DNA from: an uncultured Campylobacter sp. | GTDB taxonomy: Bacteria; Campylobacterota; Campylobacteria; Campylobacterales; Campylobacteraceae | DNA: 7,385 bases | Assembly (NCBI RefSeq): GCF_905371695.1 | Contig: NZ_CAJPMA010000084.1 | Coordinates: forward strand, 1-7,385 | Reading direction: 5' to 3' | In this document: positions 1 through 5,437 of the stretch, in pieces | How positions within the stretch are numbered: position 1 is the first letter of the stretch | Layout: each line of letters starts with the position of its first letter | The notes under the pieces: model-generated | The model's database searches: none | What the model was told of the DNA's origin: nothing | What the model saw: only the letters and a program-made list of their open reading frames with translations | Position numbers and translations under genes: made by a program

Positions 1-70
1 ATGTAAATTTAAATTAAATTTTTAGTAGAACTTATTAAGAATTTTAATTATTTTTTAACTTTAATGATTT

Positions 71-76
71 TATAAT
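71..76 (+). promoter_or_regulatory. dcuB promoter, -10 box TATAAT
   Basis: A perfect TATAAT lies in a very AT-rich stretch with T-runs upstream and no clear -35 box, as is usual for sigma-70 promoters of Campylobacter. Transcription would start near 82-84 and leave a leader of about 26 nt. The ribosome site AGAAAGG (95-101) stands 7 nt before the ATG at 109. I see no convincing operator in 1-70, only A/T runs. Regulation by oxygen or fumarate, known for dcu genes elsewhere, cannot be read from this sequence. Confidence 0.7.
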
Positions 77-108
77 GGCGTCAAAATTTTATTCAGAAAG
101 GTTGAAAG

Positions 109-1788
109 ATGGAATTTTTAACATCTTTAAGCGAGAGCACGCAGTTTTTCTTGCAGTTAATCGTCGTGCTGGGCTGTTTGTTCTACGGAGCTAAAAAAGG
201 CGGTATGGCGCTGGGCGTTCTAGGCGGTATCGGCCTTGTTATCTTGGTATTTGCATTCGATATGAAGCCCGGAAAACCGGCGGTAGACGTTATTCTTACG
301 ATTCTAGCCGTAGTCGTAGCAAGCGCTACTTTGCAAGCCGCGGGCGGTCTTGACGTTATGCTTCAAATCGCGGAAAAAGCGCTTAGAAAGCATCCTAAGT
401 TAGTTTGTTATCTGGCTCCGATTTGCGGCTGGACGCTAACGGTTCTATGCGGCACCGGACACACGGTTTACACGCTACTTCCTATTATTTACGACGTATC
501 GATGAAAAGCGGTATCCGTCCGGAGCGCCCGCTGGCGGCTACTACGGTTTCCTCTCAGCTAGCCATCATCGCTAGCCCGGTTTCGGTTGCGGGCGTATCT
601 ATGGTCGCGGTTTTGCTAGGCACGGGCACCGTTCATATCGATGGCTTTACTAGCTACGTAGATTTGCTTAAAGTTACGATTCCGGCTACCTTCATAGGCG
701 TGCTTTGCATCGGTACTTTTTCCGTATTTAGAGGAAAAGACCTTGATAAAGACCCTGAATTTCAAGAAAAAATTAAAGATCCGGAGCAAAGAAAATACAT
801 CTACGGCTCTGACGATTCTAAATCGCTAGTCGGCGTTCATCTGCCTAAAAAGCAATGGAATATAATGTGGATATTCTTAGCTACCATCGCTATCGTGGCG
901 GTTCTAGGCTACTATAAACAGCTTCGCCCTAGCTGGACTAGCAATGTCCCTGGTAAATCGGTCGAGATCATAGTAGATAAAAAAACCGTTAAAAATATTA
1001 CCATCAAAGACGGACAAGTAGTAACTATGGTAGCCGACGGCAAAGTAGTTTCAAACGTAAAAGATAGCAAGGTAAAAGACTCTACGAAATTTACTAGCGT
1101 AGAGGTGTTAGATAAAGACAAAAAAGTGACTCAAACTATCGTCGCAGACGGCGGCAACGTAGTCATTACCAAAGACGGTAAAAGCGAAACCGTCGCAAAC
1201 GCTAGCATCGTAGTAAAAGATACTATGAAAAAAACCGCGCCTTTGGGCATGGTCGATACGATCCAAATTTTCATGCTTCTAGCCGCATCAATCATGATGA
1301 TCTACTCAGGTATCAAGGCTGCTAAGATCGCTCAAAACGAGATCTTCCACAGCGGTATGGTGGCGCTTGTCGCGATCTACGGCATCAGCTGGATGGCAGA
1401 TACGATGTTCCACTCTCATATCGAGATGCTAAAAGGCTCGCTAGGAGAGGTGATGAAGGCCTATCCGTGGATGTATATTATCGTCGGTATGCTTATATCT
1501 AAGTTCCTAAACTCTCAAGCCGCTGCCGCCGCGACGTTCGTACCGCTTGCGGTACAAATAGGCGTGGATCCAGGTATCATCGTCGCGTTTGCTACGGCTT
1601 GCTACGGATACTTTATTCTTCCTACATATCCAAGCGACCTTGCGGCGATCCAGTTTGACCGCTCGGGTACTACGCACATCGGTAAATACGTTATTAACCA
1701 CAGCTTTATTATCCCCGGCTTCATCGGCGTATTTAGCTCGTGCGGTATCGGCTGGATACTAGCGCATATCTACGGCTTTGTCGCCTAG
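109..1788 (+). CDS. dcuB: Anaerobic C4-dicarboxylate antiporter DcuB with an inserted domain
   Basis: Inner-membrane carrier of the Dcu family, which exchanges fumarate, malate or aspartate for succinate during anaerobic fumarate respiration. It follows E. coli DcuB (about 446 residues, compared from memory) nearly end to end: CLFYGAKKGG (23-32), GGLDVMLQIAEK (79-90), LCGTGHTVYT (113-122), FRGKDLDKD (about 208-216), and near the C-terminus LPTYPSDLAAIQFDRSGTTH. These fit DcuB much better than DcuA. About a dozen hydrophobic segments are visible. The PTYPSD stretch (505-510) matches the part of E. coli DcuB that contains residues reported to matter for control of the sensor DcuS. The oddity is the length, 559 residues: residues 277-377 are a hydrophilic, beta-like insertion (separate entry). 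The start at 109 has a ribosome site and matches the family N-terminus. The gene stands alone and converges on flhB. Confidence 0.95.
   Translation: MEFLTSLSESTQFFLQLIVVLGCLFYGAKKGGMALGVLGGIGLVILVFAFDMKPGKPAVDVILTILAVVVASATLQAAGGLDVMLQIAEKALRKHPKLVCYLAPICGWTLTVLCGTGHTVYTLLPIIYDVSMKSGIRPERPLAATTVSSQLAIIASPVSVAGVSMVAVLLGTGTVHIDGFTSYVDLLKVTIPATFIGVLCIGTFSVFRGKDLDKDPEFQEKIKDPEQRKYIYGSDDSKSLVGVHLPKKQWNIMWIFLATIAIVAVLGYYKQLRPSWTSNVPGKSVEIIVDKKTVKNITIKDGQVVTMVADGKVVSNVKDSKVKDSTKFTSVEVLDKDKKVTQTIVADGGNVVITKDGKSETVANASIVVKDTMKKTAPLGMVDTIQIFMLLAASIMMIYSGIKAAKIAQNEIFHSGMVALVAIYGISWMADTMFHSHIEMLKGSLGEVMKAYPWMYIIVGMLISKFLNSQAAAAATFVPLAVQIGVDPGIIVAFATACYGYFILPTYPSDLAAIQFDRSGTTHIGKYVINHSFIIPGFIGVFSSCGIGWILAHIYGFVA
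937..1239 (+). other. Extra hydrophilic segment inside DcuB (residues 277-377)
   Basis: E. coli DcuB passes within about ten residues from LRPSF to the next membrane helix. Here about 100 residues lie between LRPSW (272-276) and the helix starting near 381. The segment is rich in K, D, V and T, has no cysteine, and alternates short beta-like runs (VEIIVD, VVTMVADGK, VTQTIVADGG, NVVITKDGK, ASIVVKD). DGK- and KD-centred turns recur, suggesting an internally repeated beta fold. Lysines precede the helix before it (PKKQW) and follow the helix after it (GIKAAK). The positive-inside rule therefore puts the segment on the periplasmic side. The reading frame is intact with clean junctions. I do not recognise the fold, so its function is unknown. 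Confidence 0.75.
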
Positions 1789-1797
1789 GTTTTAAAA

Positions 1798-1823
1798 TTT
1801 AGAGTCCGAATTCGGGCTCTAAA
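1798..1823. terminator. Bidirectional terminator between dcuB and flhB
   Basis: A 26-nt near-perfect palindrome is centred at 1810/1811 with the arms TTTAGAGTCCG and CGGGCTCTAAA. They give an 11-bp stem with one G-U pair and an AATT loop. It fills the 35-nt gap between the dcuB stop (1786-1788) and the flhB stop codon, which touches its right edge (1824-1826). T-runs after the stem are short on both strands (TTTT on the minus strand, broken T's on the plus), so termination may be only moderate. The symmetry and convergent position support a shared role. Confidence 0.75.
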
Positions 1824-2900
1824 CTATTTCAATTTATCCTTAAATTTTTCCTGATTTCCCATGTAAACGAAACTTAATACCTCCGCAACGGCGCGAAATA
1901 AATTCGCAGGTATCATGCTATCGACTTCGCAGACTTTGTAAAGCTCGCGCGCAAGAGGAGGATTTTCTACGATTTGCACGCCGTTTTCGGCGGCGATTTT
2001 GCGAATTTGCATCGCGACGAAGTCTACTCCCTTGGCTAAAATAACGGGCGCGCTATCTTTTGATTTGTCGTATCTGACGGCCACGGCGTAATGAGTCGGG
2101 TTGGTGATGACGACGTCGGCTTGCGGGACGTTTTGTATCATCCTGCGCCTAGCCGCGCGCATTTGCAGCTGACGGATGCGGCCTTTTACCTGCGGGTCGC
2201 CTTCCATTTGCTTATATTCGTCTTTAATCTCTTGTTTACTCATTCGTAGATCGCGAAAATACTGAAATCGCACGATTAAAAGATCGATTAGACCGATTAC
2301 TAAAAGCACTAAAAGCATCACGCCTACTAATATTATTAGCTTTTCTTTTAGCCATGCTAGTTGATCAAACATCGATAAAAACAGCGTTTTAGGAAGTTCC
2401 TTGATAAACTGTAAAAAAAAATAAAACGCCACGCCGAAAACCGCCGTCACTTTTGCTACGATTTTTATACTCTCGATGGCTTTTTTCATCGAAAAGAGAT
2501 TTTTAAGCCCTTTTAGCGGATTTATTTTGGCGATATCGGGCGTGATGGGCTTTGTCGTAAAAATTAGCCCGAATTGCATCGTATAGGCGATTATACCGCC
2601 GATCGCCACGCAGATGCAAACCGGTAGTATCATTAAAAGTATTCTCGCAAGCGAGTTGATAGCTAACTGATAAAGCACGCTAGGCGTTATCTCGGCGCCT
2701 ATAAATTTTTGGTAATAAGTATATAAAGCCACGACTTGATCGCGCATAAAATCAAGCATCGCAAGAAGTACTAAAATACCTATTACTAGCGTTACGAAGC
2801 CGCCTATATCTTGGCTTTTGGGGACGTTGCCGTCCTTGCGCGCGTCTTCGATTTTTTTGGAGGTGGGTTCTTCAGTTTTTTCTTGGTCTTCGCCTGCCAT
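1824..2900 (-). CDS. flhB: Flagellar type III export switch protein FlhB
   Basis: FlhB sits in the membrane export gate of the flagellar type III secretion system and switches export from rod/hook to filament proteins. This 358-residue version is close to the family length (about 350-380). It starts with a polar region typical of the family (EKTEEPTSKKIEDARKDGNV). Four hydrophobic segments follow, at roughly residues 35-50, 85-110, 145-165 and 185-210. A charged linker and the cytoplasmic domain come next, with the self-cleavage motif NPTH at 267-270, where the chain is cut between N and P. The frame stays open upstream to a TTG at 2939, but the ATG at 2900 is the better start. It has AGGA five bases upstream and gives the usual MAGEDQEKTEEPTS N-terminus, and the TTG would lie within about 12 nt of the probable transcription start. 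No other flagellar gene is in the window. Confidence 0.95.
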   Translation of the reverse strand: MAGEDQEKTEEPTSKKIEDARKDGNVPKSQDIGGFVTLVIGILVLLAMLDFMRDQVVALYTYYQKFIGAEITPSVLYQLAINSLARILLMILPVCICVAIGGIIAYTMQFGLIFTTKPITPDIAKINPLKGLKNLFSMKKAIESIKIVAKVTAVFGVAFYFFLQFIKELPKTLFLSMFDQLAWLKEKLIILVGVMLLVLLVIGLIDLLIVRFQYFRDLRMSKQEIKDEYKQMEGDPQVKGRIRQLQMRAARRRMIQNVPQADVVITNPTHYAVAVRYDKSKDSAPVILAKGVDFVAMQIRKIAAENGVQIVENPPLARELYKVCEVDSMIPANLFRAVAEVLSFVYMGNQEKFKDKLK

Positions 2901-2905
2901 TTTCG

Positions 2906-2909
2906 TCCT
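2906..2909 (-). promoter_or_regulatory. Ribosome binding site fixing the flhB start
   Basis: On the minus strand AGGA stands 5 nt before the ATG at 2900-2898. The alternative in-frame TTG at 2939-2937 has no such site. This is the main reason for choosing the shorter protein. Confidence 0.7.
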
Positions 2910-2958
2910 AAATTTATTTTGCCGAGCGTTTTGGCTCAAATTTGCTTAAATTTGGGCG

Positions 2959-2964
2959 ATTATA
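2959..2964 (-). promoter_or_regulatory. flhB promoter, -10 box TATAAT
   Basis: A perfect TATAAT on the minus strand sits behind a T-rich run. Transcription would start near 2950-2952, giving a leader of about 50 nt before the ATG at 2900. It looks like an ordinary sigma-70 promoter. I found no sigma-54 (GG-N10-GC type) or sigma-28 signature that would tie flhB to the later flagellar classes. Confidence 0.6.
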
Positions 2965-2989
2965 CCTAAAAGGAGGTTAAAATTTACGC

Positions 2990-2995
2990 TACAAT
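2990..2995 (+). promoter_or_regulatory. Possible distal rplU promoter, -10 box TACAAT
   Basis: TACAAT preceded by an A/T-rich run (TTAAAATTTACGC) fits the Campylobacter sigma-70 pattern with one mismatch. The start would be near 3002 and the rplU leader about 188 nt long. It diverges from the flhB promoter with only about 25 bp between the two -10 boxes, so their upstream elements overlap. An AAGGAG (3005-3010) just after the predicted start precedes only a 7-codon frame (TTG at 3017 to TAA), which I do not call a gene. Confidence 0.4.
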
Positions 2996-3098
2996 GGAAA
3001 GTTTAAGGAGAATTATTTGTTTTTGCGCGTGACCTAAAAACCTGGCGGACGAAATTTTAAAAGCTAGGGCATTAAACCAAAATTTATAAATTTTTGGG

Positions 3099-3104
3099 TA
3101 TCAT
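3099..3104 (+). promoter_or_regulatory. Possible proximal rplU promoter, -10 box TATCAT
   Basis: TATCAT follows the AT-rich run AAAATTTATAAATTTTT, giving a start near 3110 and a leader of about 80 nt. It has one mismatch to TATAAT. Sequence alone does not tell whether this box, the one at 2990, or both drive rplU. Confidence 0.35.
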
Positions 3105-3146
3105 CCATCTCTTACAACCAACAAAGCTCCCCAAGTCTTTTGAAAT

Positions 3147-3185
3147 CCAAAAGCGCTTTTTGGTCTTACCAAATTTAGAAAGGTA
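3147..3185 (+). promoter_or_regulatory. Overlapping hairpins in the rplU leader, possible translational switch
   Basis: Three inverted repeats share arms just before rplU. A: CCAAAA (3147-3152) with TTTTGG (3158-3163). B: TTTGGT (3159-3164) with ACCAAA (3168-3173), loop CTT. C: TACC (3167-3170) with GGTA (3182-3185), which would cover the GG of the ribosome site AAAGG (3179-3183). A excludes B, and B excludes C. A plus C would hide the ribosome site and B would free it. Autoregulated leaders are common for ribosomal proteins, but all three stems are short (C only 4 bp), so a regulatory role is inference. Confidence 0.3.
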
Positions 3186-3189
3186 GAGT

Positions 3190-3504
3190 ATGTCAAAATA
3201 CGCTATATTTAAGCACGGCGGCAAGCAGTATCGCGTCAGCGAAGGCGAATATCTTAAGCTTGACCATTTCAGTGCTGAAGCAAAATCATCAGTCGAGATT
3301 ACGGACGTTTTGTGCGTAAACGACGGTGAAGTAAAGGTAGGCGCGCCGTTCGTAAAGGGTGCGAAAGTCGTTCTTGAAGTCGTAAACGAGGGCAAGGATA
3401 AAAAAGTCGTTATTTACAAAAAACGCAGACGCAAAGACTCAAAACTAAAACGCGGTTTTAGAAGACAGTTCACACGCGTAAAAGTCGTAAGTATCGCAGG
3501 CTAA
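3190..3504 (+). CDS. rplU: 50S ribosomal protein L21
   Basis: L21 binds 23S rRNA in the large ribosomal subunit. The 104-residue product has the family length (about 102-104) and its landmarks: MSKYAIFKHGGKQYRVSEGEYLKLD at the start (residues 1-25), a middle VGAPFV (about residues 51-56), and the basic tail YKKRRRKDSKLKRGFRRQFTRVKV, which contains the rRNA-contacting KRR...G.RQ.FT pattern. AAAGG stands 6 nt before the ATG, and the gene ends in tandem stops TAATAA. It heads the usual rplU-rpmA pair, here with an unusually long spacer to rpmA. The leader carries possible promoters at 2990 and 3099 and overlapping hairpins. Confidence 0.97.
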   Translation: MSKYAIFKHGGKQYRVSEGEYLKLDHFSAEAKSSVEITDVLCVNDGEVKVGAPFVKGAKVVLEVVNEGKDKKVVIYKKRRRKDSKLKRGFRRQFTRVKVVSIAG

Positions 3505-3516
3505 TAAGCCAATCGC

Positions 3517-3539
3517 GATGTATCGCAAAGATAGACGAG
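3517..3539 (+). repeat. Imperfect direct repeat, left copy
   Basis: This 23-nt segment matches 3605-3627 at 17 of 23 ungapped positions and both end in AGACGAG. The two copies bracket the palindrome at 3542-3601 in the rplU-rpmA spacer. The arrangement resembles a small mobile or repetitive element, but target-site duplication is not shown. Confidence 0.45.
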
Positions 3540-3541
3540 GC

Positions 3542-3601
3542 GAAAATCGGGATTTGAACGCAGCGACCGCATGGGTCGTGAGTATCAAATATCGAATTTT
3601 C
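3542..3601. repeat. 60-nt interrupted palindrome between rplU and rpmA
   Basis: The outer arms GAAAATCGGGATTTGA (3542-3557) and TCAAATATCGAATTTTC (3585-3601) pair as GAAAAT/ATTTTC, CG/CG and ATTTGA/TCAAAT, with a bulge and small mismatch in between. An inner stem CGACC/GGTCG (3564-3568 with 3574-3578) closes a 5-nt loop. The RNA would form a long branched hairpin inside the rplU-rpmA transcript. No T-run follows, so it is not a standard terminator. It may be an RNA-processing or stability element, or a dispersed genomic repeat. Confidence 0.65.
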
Positions 3602-3604
3602 AAC

Positions 3605-3627
3605 GAAGTATATCGAAGCGAGACGAG
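3605..3627 (+). repeat. Imperfect direct repeat, right copy
   Basis: Partner of 3517-3539 (17 of 23 identical). It ends 15 nt before the AT-rich stretch and ribosome site of rpmA (AAGGA, 3643-3647). Confidence 0.45.
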
Positions 3628-3653
3628 TAAGTTTAATTTAAAAAGGAACTGAT

Positions 3654-3911
3654 ATGGCACACAAAAAAGGTCAAGGCTCAACCCAAAATAACCGAGATTC
3701 CATCGGACGACGCTTAGGCGTTAAAAAATTCGGCGGCGAATTCGTTCGCGCGGGCAACATCATCATCCGCCAGCGCGGTACCGCTACTCACGCGGGCAGC
3801 AACGTCGGCCTAGGCAAAGATCACACGATTTTCGCTCTAATCGACGGTTTCGTTAAATTCGAAAGACTAGATAAAAACAGAAAAAAAGTTTCAGTTTATC
3901 CTGCTGCGTAA
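3654..3911 (+). CDS. rpmA: 50S ribosomal protein L27
   Basis: L27 lies near the peptidyl transferase centre of the large subunit, where its N-terminal tail reaches the P-site tRNA. The 85-residue product has the standard length and features: MAHKKGQGSTQNNRDS at the N-terminus, GRRLGVKKFGG (about residues 18-28), IIRQRGTATHAGSNVGLGKDHTIFAL (about 37-62), and a basic C-terminus ending in KVSVYPAA. The N-terminus begins directly with MAHKKG and lacks the cleavable extension seen in Firmicutes. AAGGA stands 6 nt before the ATG. The gene lies 149 nt behind rplU, and a strong terminator follows 5 nt after its stop, so the ribosomal unit ends here. Confidence 0.98.
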   Translation: MAHKKGQGSTQNNRDSIGRRLGVKKFGGEFVRAGNIIIRQRGTATHAGSNVGLGKDHTIFALIDGFVKFERLDKNRKKVSVYPAA

Positions 3912-3916
3912 TCCTT

Positions 3917-3936
3917 GGGGCGAAAGCCCCTTTTTT
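3917..3936 (+). terminator. Intrinsic terminator after rpmA
   Basis: Perfect 5-bp stem GGGGC/GCCCC closed by a GAAA tetraloop and followed at once by six T's (3931-3936). This is a textbook rho-independent terminator. It separates rplU-rpmA from obgE, which has its own -10 box. Confidence 0.93.
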
Positions 3937-3953
3937 AAAACAACTCAATTTTC

Positions 3954-4148
3954 ATGAAATCTAAAAGTTTTTCTCGATCAAAACGGCTTCGCTATCCCAA
4001 CTCGCTTAGGAAAGATTTAAAATTTATCAAAAAATCTCGTATTAGAAACGACCGCCGCACTATTCGTCAAATCCTGAAATTTGATCCAAACCGCGAAAAT
4101 TTACCGCAAACGATCCGCATAAATAACGGCGCATGGCAAATCGTTTAA
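3954..4148 (+). CDS. Hypothetical small, very basic protein (64 residues)
   Basis: I do not recognise this protein. It has 8 lysines and 11 arginines against 4 acidic residues, packed mainly in residues 2-38, for example RSKRLR (8-13) and RNDRRTIRQ (31-39). There is no hydrophobic membrane segment, cysteine or signal peptide. The less basic C-terminal third ends in NNGAWQIV. Such a composition would suit nucleic-acid or ribosome binding, but that is only a guess. The case against a gene is that no ribosome site precedes the ATG and it begins 17 nt after a strong terminator with no clear promoter of its own. The case for it is that the frame fills most of the rpmA-obgE gap and the residue pattern is not obviously random. 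It could be a spurious ORF. Confidence 0.4.
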   Translation: MKSKSFSRSKRLRYPNSLRKDLKFIKKSRIRNDRRTIRQILKFDPNRENLPQTIRINNGAWQIV

Positions 4149-4184
4149 GCTTTGCGGCAAATCAAATTTTAATCAATAAACCGA

Positions 4185-4190
4185 TATAAT
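4185..4190 (+). promoter_or_regulatory. obgE promoter, -10 box TATAAT
   Basis: A perfect TATAAT lies behind A/T-rich sequence with no clear -35. The start would be near 4197, giving a leader of about 60 nt. With the terminator at 3917 upstream, this is probably the main promoter of obgE and perhaps of the genes behind it, since I see no terminator between obgE and birA. Confidence 0.65.
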
Positions 4191-4255
4191 CCGAAAACTT
4201 CGCAAAATAACGAACCGAAAAATAATGAAAGAAAATTTAAAAACCAAGGCAAAAA

Positions 4256-5311
4256 ATGTTTATAGATAGCGTAAATTTAACCCTAAGCTCTGGCCACGGC
4301 GGAGCCGGTTCGGTGAGCTTTCGCCGCGAAAAACACGTGATTTTAGGCGGACCGGACGGCGGCGACGGCGGCGACGGTGGCGATGTATATTTCGTCGCCG
4401 ATAACAACACGCACACGCTGGCGGCATATAAAGGCAAAAAGGCCATGCGCGCGCAAAACGGCGAAGCGGGCACGGGGCGGAGAATGCACGGTAAAAGAGG
4501 CGAACACCTCGATCTCATCGTGCCTCCCGGCACCGCGGTACTAGATGCCCAGACGGGCGAGCTACTCTGCGACTTAACTAGCGAAGGGCAGCGCGAGCTA
4601 TTTTTAAAAGGCGGCAAAGGCGGGCTTGGCAACGTGCATTTTAAAAGCTCGATCAATCAAGCCCCCGAATACGCACAAAAAGGTCTCGAAGGCGAAACGC
4701 GCGAGGTGCGATTAGAGCTAAAACTCATCGCCGACGTGGGGCTAGTGGGCTTTCCAAACGTGGGCAAAAGCACGCTAATCTCGACAGTTTCAAACGCCAA
4801 ACCCCAGATTGCAAACTACGAGTTTACCACGCTCACGCCAAAGCTCGGTCTCGTTGAGGTGGACGAATACAGCGGCTTTGTCATGGCCGATATCCCGGGC
4901 ATTATCGAGGGCGCAAGCGAGGGGCGCGGGCTTGGCGTGCAGTTTTTAAAACACGTCGAACGCACTAAAATTTTACTTTTTATGCTCGATCTTGCGAACT
5001 ACCGTAGCCTTAAGGAGCAGTTTGACGCGCTGAGGGCCGAGACGGCGAAATTTTCCGGAGAGCTTGCAAAAAGAGACTACGCGATCGCTCTAACTCGCGC
5101 GGACGCGGCTGAAAATTTGCAGGAAAAATTTGACGCGTTTTTGTTGCATTTGGGACTCGCGGGCACGGCGGGCGAGATGAAATTTAAACAAGATATTTAT
5201 GAATTTGACGCCGCCAAGCCATTTTTTGTAATGCCGATTTCTTCGGCGACAGGACAAAATATAAACGAGCTAAAATTTAACCTGCTTGAGCTACTTAAAA
5301 AGGAGCTGTAG
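4256..5311 (+). CDS. obgE: GTPase Obg (ObgE/CgtA), ribosome assembly factor
   Basis: Essential GTPase that acts in 50S subunit maturation and growth control. At 351 residues it has the minimal family length and lacks a long C-terminal extension. The glycine-rich Obg fold covers about residues 1-157 (GGPDGGDGGDGGDV at 31-44, MHGKRGEHL at 78-85, KGGKGGLGNVHFKSS around 118-132). The G domain follows: G1 GFPNVGKS (165-172), switch I YEFTTLTP (188-195), G3 DIPG (212-215), the switch II region EGASEGRGLGVQFLKHVERT, and G5 SSA (329-331). At G4, where NKxD is usual, the sequence is TRAD (280-283), keeping only the aspartate. AAGG stands 6 nt before the ATG. It follows rpmA, the usual neighbour of obg. 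Confidence 0.97.
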   Translation: MFIDSVNLTLSSGHGGAGSVSFRREKHVILGGPDGGDGGDGGDVYFVADNNTHTLAAYKGKKAMRAQNGEAGTGRRMHGKRGEHLDLIVPPGTAVLDAQTGELLCDLTSEGQRELFLKGGKGGLGNVHFKSSINQAPEYAQKGLEGETREVRLELKLIADVGLVGFPNVGKSTLISTVSNAKPQIANYEFTTLTPKLGLVEVDEYSGFVMADIPGIIEGASEGRGLGVQFLKHVERTKILLFMLDLANYRSLKEQFDALRAETAKFSGELAKRDYAIALTRADAAENLQEKFDAFLLHLGLAGTAGEMKFKQDIYEFDAAKPFFVMPISSATGQNINELKFNLLELLKKEL

Positions 5312-5314
5312 GTT

Positions 5315-5428
5315 GTGCTAAAGCCACGCCGCAGAGGGCTTTTGCGAATGCAGGTCTTAAGCGCGCCCGTATATGCGGGTAAATTTTATGTTTATCGCTC
5401 GCAAACGTCGCAAAAATATAAAATTTAA
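5315..5428 (+). CDS. Possible 37-residue ORF directly behind obgE
   Basis: A GTG at 5315, three bases after the obgE stop, opens a 37-codon frame ending in TAA at 5426-5428. GGAG (5302-5305), inside the last obgE codons, stands 9 nt upstream, so translation could be coupled to obgE. The product would be basic (MLKPRRRGLLRM at the start, SQKYKI at the end), with no known motif and no strong hydrophobic segment. It lies where related Campylobacter have proB but does not resemble the start of ProB. It may be a small protein, a leftover of rearrangement, or chance. Nothing beyond start context and spacing supports it. Confidence 0.25.
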   Translation: MLKPRRRGLLRMQVLSAPVYAGKFYVYRSQTSQKYKI

Positions 5429-5437
5429 GAAGGCGAA

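Noticed and set aside
2901..2939. A longer FlhB starting at the TTG at 2939.
   Set aside because: It has no ribosome site, lies only about 12 nt after the likely transcription start, and adds 13 residues not typical of the family. The ATG at 2900 has AGGA at good spacing.
2994..3089. A 32-codon frame interrupted by TGA at 3030-3032, after codons for CFCA, which could be read as a tiny selenoprotein or a broken gene.
   Set aside because: The ATG lies inside the probable -10 box TACAAT, so the transcript would start after it. I see no clear stem-loop after the TGA and recognise no similarity to known selenoproteins.
3542..3601. A tRNA on the minus strand, because GTTCAAATC and GAAAAT/ATTTTC look like a T-loop and acceptor stem.
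   Set aside because: It is only 60 nt, has no D-arm or proper T-stem, and the T-loop-like bases are part of the palindrome arm.
4225..4269. A 14-residue upstream ORF overlapping the start of obgE.
   Set aside because: There is no ribosome site before its ATG, its sequence is A-rich, and it could easily arise by chance.
4237..4656. A 139-codon minus-strand frame rich in proline and serine opposite obgE.
   Set aside because: It is the mirror of the glycine-rich Obg domain (GGC read backwards gives GCC/CCG-type codons). Other minus-strand frames at 912-1121, 1507-1701, 3084-3395, 3445-3681, 5897-6085 and 6148-6553 are likewise opposite real genes or their edges and show no family features.
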